In this document: in pieces, positions 15,528-16,624 of the stretch | How the letters are laid out: each line of letters starts with the position of its first letter | How positions within the stretch are numbered: position 1 is the stretch's first letter | Assembly: GCF_001279725.1 (NCBI RefSeq) | Contig: NZ_LGDE01000004.1 | Coordinates: 1-16,624, forward strand | Reading direction: 5' to 3' | Length of the DNA: 16,624 bases | Origin: Streptomyces sp. WM4235 | GTDB taxonomy: Bacteria > Actinomycetota > Actinomycetes > Streptomycetales > Streptomycetaceae | The notes under the pieces: generated by a model | Told to the model about the DNA's origin: nothing | Database searches by the model: none | What the model saw: the letters and a program-made list of their open reading frames with translations, nothing else | Translations under genes and position numbers: made by a program

Positions 15528-15943
15528 AAGTACGTGCACAGGAATGGGCAGGGGACGACCGGAAGAGGGATCATCCGGCTATCCGTCCAGCTCAACGGCC
15601 CTACCGGGATCCAGGAGCGGTCGGATTCCCGAGTTCACCCATCCGGGAAGCGCCTGCGGGCTCTACTGGGCGAACACGACACGATGGATGTCGGAGCCCA
15701 TGATCAGGCGAGGGCCGAGTAATTGGGCTACCCATGGCCGCCGGTCTACCCGTAGTTCGTGCGAGCGGCAGGGAGCGGCGAGGTTGGGCCCCTCCTGGCC
15801 TCGGGGCGTCCATTCGCAACTTCCATCCCCATGGGGAAACGTGACCGCGCCGGTGGGGAATGGTCCGAAGCCCTGCGGACGGAGCCGCCCGTCAGCGCCG
15901 ACGAGGGAGCCATCGGGCGGCCCGGTTCAGGAGGCGAGGTGGC
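15528..15943. other. Divergent intergenic region
   Basis: About 415 bases between the oxygenase-EF-hand gene (leftward) and the LRV-repeat gene (rightward). It must hold both promoters. I see no convincing -10/-35 pair, strong dyad or small gene. A CCCATGGGG palindrome-like element lies near 15829-15837. Confidence 0.4.
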
Positions 15944-15954
15944 AGGATGACGTG

Positions 15955-16624
15955 GTGTCCGATTCTCTCGGTGAACTGTGGCTGCGCGGCATCGCCTTCA
16001 ACGCGGCGGCGCCCGCCGACGTGCTGATACGTCTCCTGGACGAACCGGCCGGTGAGGCCGGCTTGCTGATGTGCGAGGGCCGCGACCTGCCCGACGCCGT
16101 CATCGACGCGGCCCTACGCCACCCGGTCGAGCGGATCCGCCGCGCCCTCGCCCGCAACCTGCACGTCGACCCCACACGACTCGCTCCCCTGGCATCGGAC
16201 CCTTCGGGACTCGTCCGTGCGCATCTCGCCCGCGGTCCCCGGCTCCAGCCCCGGTGGGTCCGGCCCCTGCCAAATGACATCCTCGTCACCTTCCTGACCG
16301 CCCAAGAGGGAGGCGAGGACGGCAGGGTCACCGAAAAGGACATCGTCGGGGAGCTCTGGTCCTCCCGGCAGGTCCCTCCGTCCTTCCCGCGGGACATGGC
16401 CGGTCACGACCACCCCGCACTCCGCCTGTACGCCGCCTTCCAGTGGCAGTCGCTCACCGCCGCGCAGCGCGATGCCCTGCTCGACGACCCCGATCCCGCC
16501 GTACGGGAAGCAGCCGGGGAGACCAACCGGCAGCTGGACCCGGAGGCGGTGGAGACCAGGCTGCCGTCCATCGGATCACGCCACGCGGTGTGGATGCTCG
16601 GCACCTGTGCCCTGTCACCCGCGG
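15955..16624 (+). CDS. Leucine-rich-repeat-variant (LRV)/HEAT-like protein, partial
   Basis: The frame from GTG 15955 is open to the window edge (223 codons), so the C-terminus is missing. It begins VSDSLGELWLRGIAFNAAAP and contains helical repeats of about 20-25 residues. These include LIRLLDEPAGEAGLLMCEGR, HPVERIRRALARNLHVDPTR, LAPLASDPSGLVRAHLARGP and, later, LLDDPDPAVREAAGETNRQL. The D-P-x-x-x-V-R-x-x-x-A pattern is typical of LRV/HEAT-like repeat proteins common in Streptomyces, usually thought to mediate protein interactions. AGGA at 15944-15947 is 7 nt before GTG 15955; the adjacent GTG at 15952 is too close, so 15955 is preferred. The gene is divergent from the oxygenase-EF-hand gene. 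No enzymatic motif is seen in the available part. Confidence 0.75.
   Translation, partial: MSDSLGELWLRGIAFNAAAPADVLIRLLDEPAGEAGLLMCEGRDLPDAVIDAALRHPVERIRRALARNLHVDPTRLAPLASDPSGLVRAHLARGPRLQPRWVRPLPNDILVTFLTAQEGGEDGRVTEKDIVGELWSSRQVPPSFPRDMAGHDHPALRLYAAFQWQSLTAAQRDALLDDPDPAVREAAGETNRQLDPEAVETRLPSIGSRHAVWMLGTCALSPA

Noticed and set aside
1..16624. CRISPR arrays, tRNA and rRNA genes
   Set aside because: No regularly spaced direct repeats and no tRNA-like cloverleaf or rRNA segment were seen on reading both strands. A dedicated scan was not possible.

Overview
The window is high-GC DNA with G/C-biased third codon positions, GTG and TTG starts and gene families typical of Streptomyces or a close actinomycete: a transmembrane Ser/Thr kinase, a DrrC/UvrA2-type UvrA paralogue, a DUF6585-like membrane protein, DUF1059 and a leucine-rich-repeat-variant protein. 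Genes are sparse, with many long intervals lacking a convincing reading frame and several clusters of broken genes. This looks like accessory, decaying DNA (for example a chromosome arm or large plasmid) rather than a core region.

Layout. 1-1500: debris, with the N-terminal coding part of an ISAzo13-type transposase, an unrecognised fragment on the opposite strand, and a reverse-strand hypothetical gene that looks frameshifted. 1583-3174: a forward two-gene operon, an NfeD-like membrane protein and a stomatin/SPFH protein, behind a SigB-like promoter candidate. 3175-4138: no convincing gene. 4139-5863 (reverse): PknB-like kinase with one membrane span and a cysteine-containing outer domain. 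5864-6570: little, except a possible small membrane protein. 6571-7441 (reverse): GNAT acetyltransferase and a DUF1059 protein. 8220-10682 (reverse): UvrA-like ABC ATPase. 11364-12167 (reverse): two-span membrane protein followed by a perfect 19-bp hairpin. 12461-14080: a graveyard holding an ATP-dependent DNA ligase fragment joined to a decayed IS5-family transposase, a short YxiG-like gene start, and the C-terminal end of a cis-prenyltransferase (uppS-like). 14059-15513 (reverse): an MpaB/DUF2236-type oxygenase domain fused to four EF-hands. 15955 to the end (forward): the start of an LRV/HEAT-like repeat protein.

How the genes relate. The NfeD and SPFH proteins are a recognised membrane-microdomain pair and are almost certainly co-translated. 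The other intact genes look like single transcription units, several followed by hairpins that may act as terminators. The most unusual item is the oxygenase-EF-hand fusion, which suggests a calcium-responsive haem oxygenase. It lies beside a cis-prenyltransferase remnant, which hints at, but does not prove, a former polyisoprenoid context.

Family assignments come from reading motifs; no database search was run.
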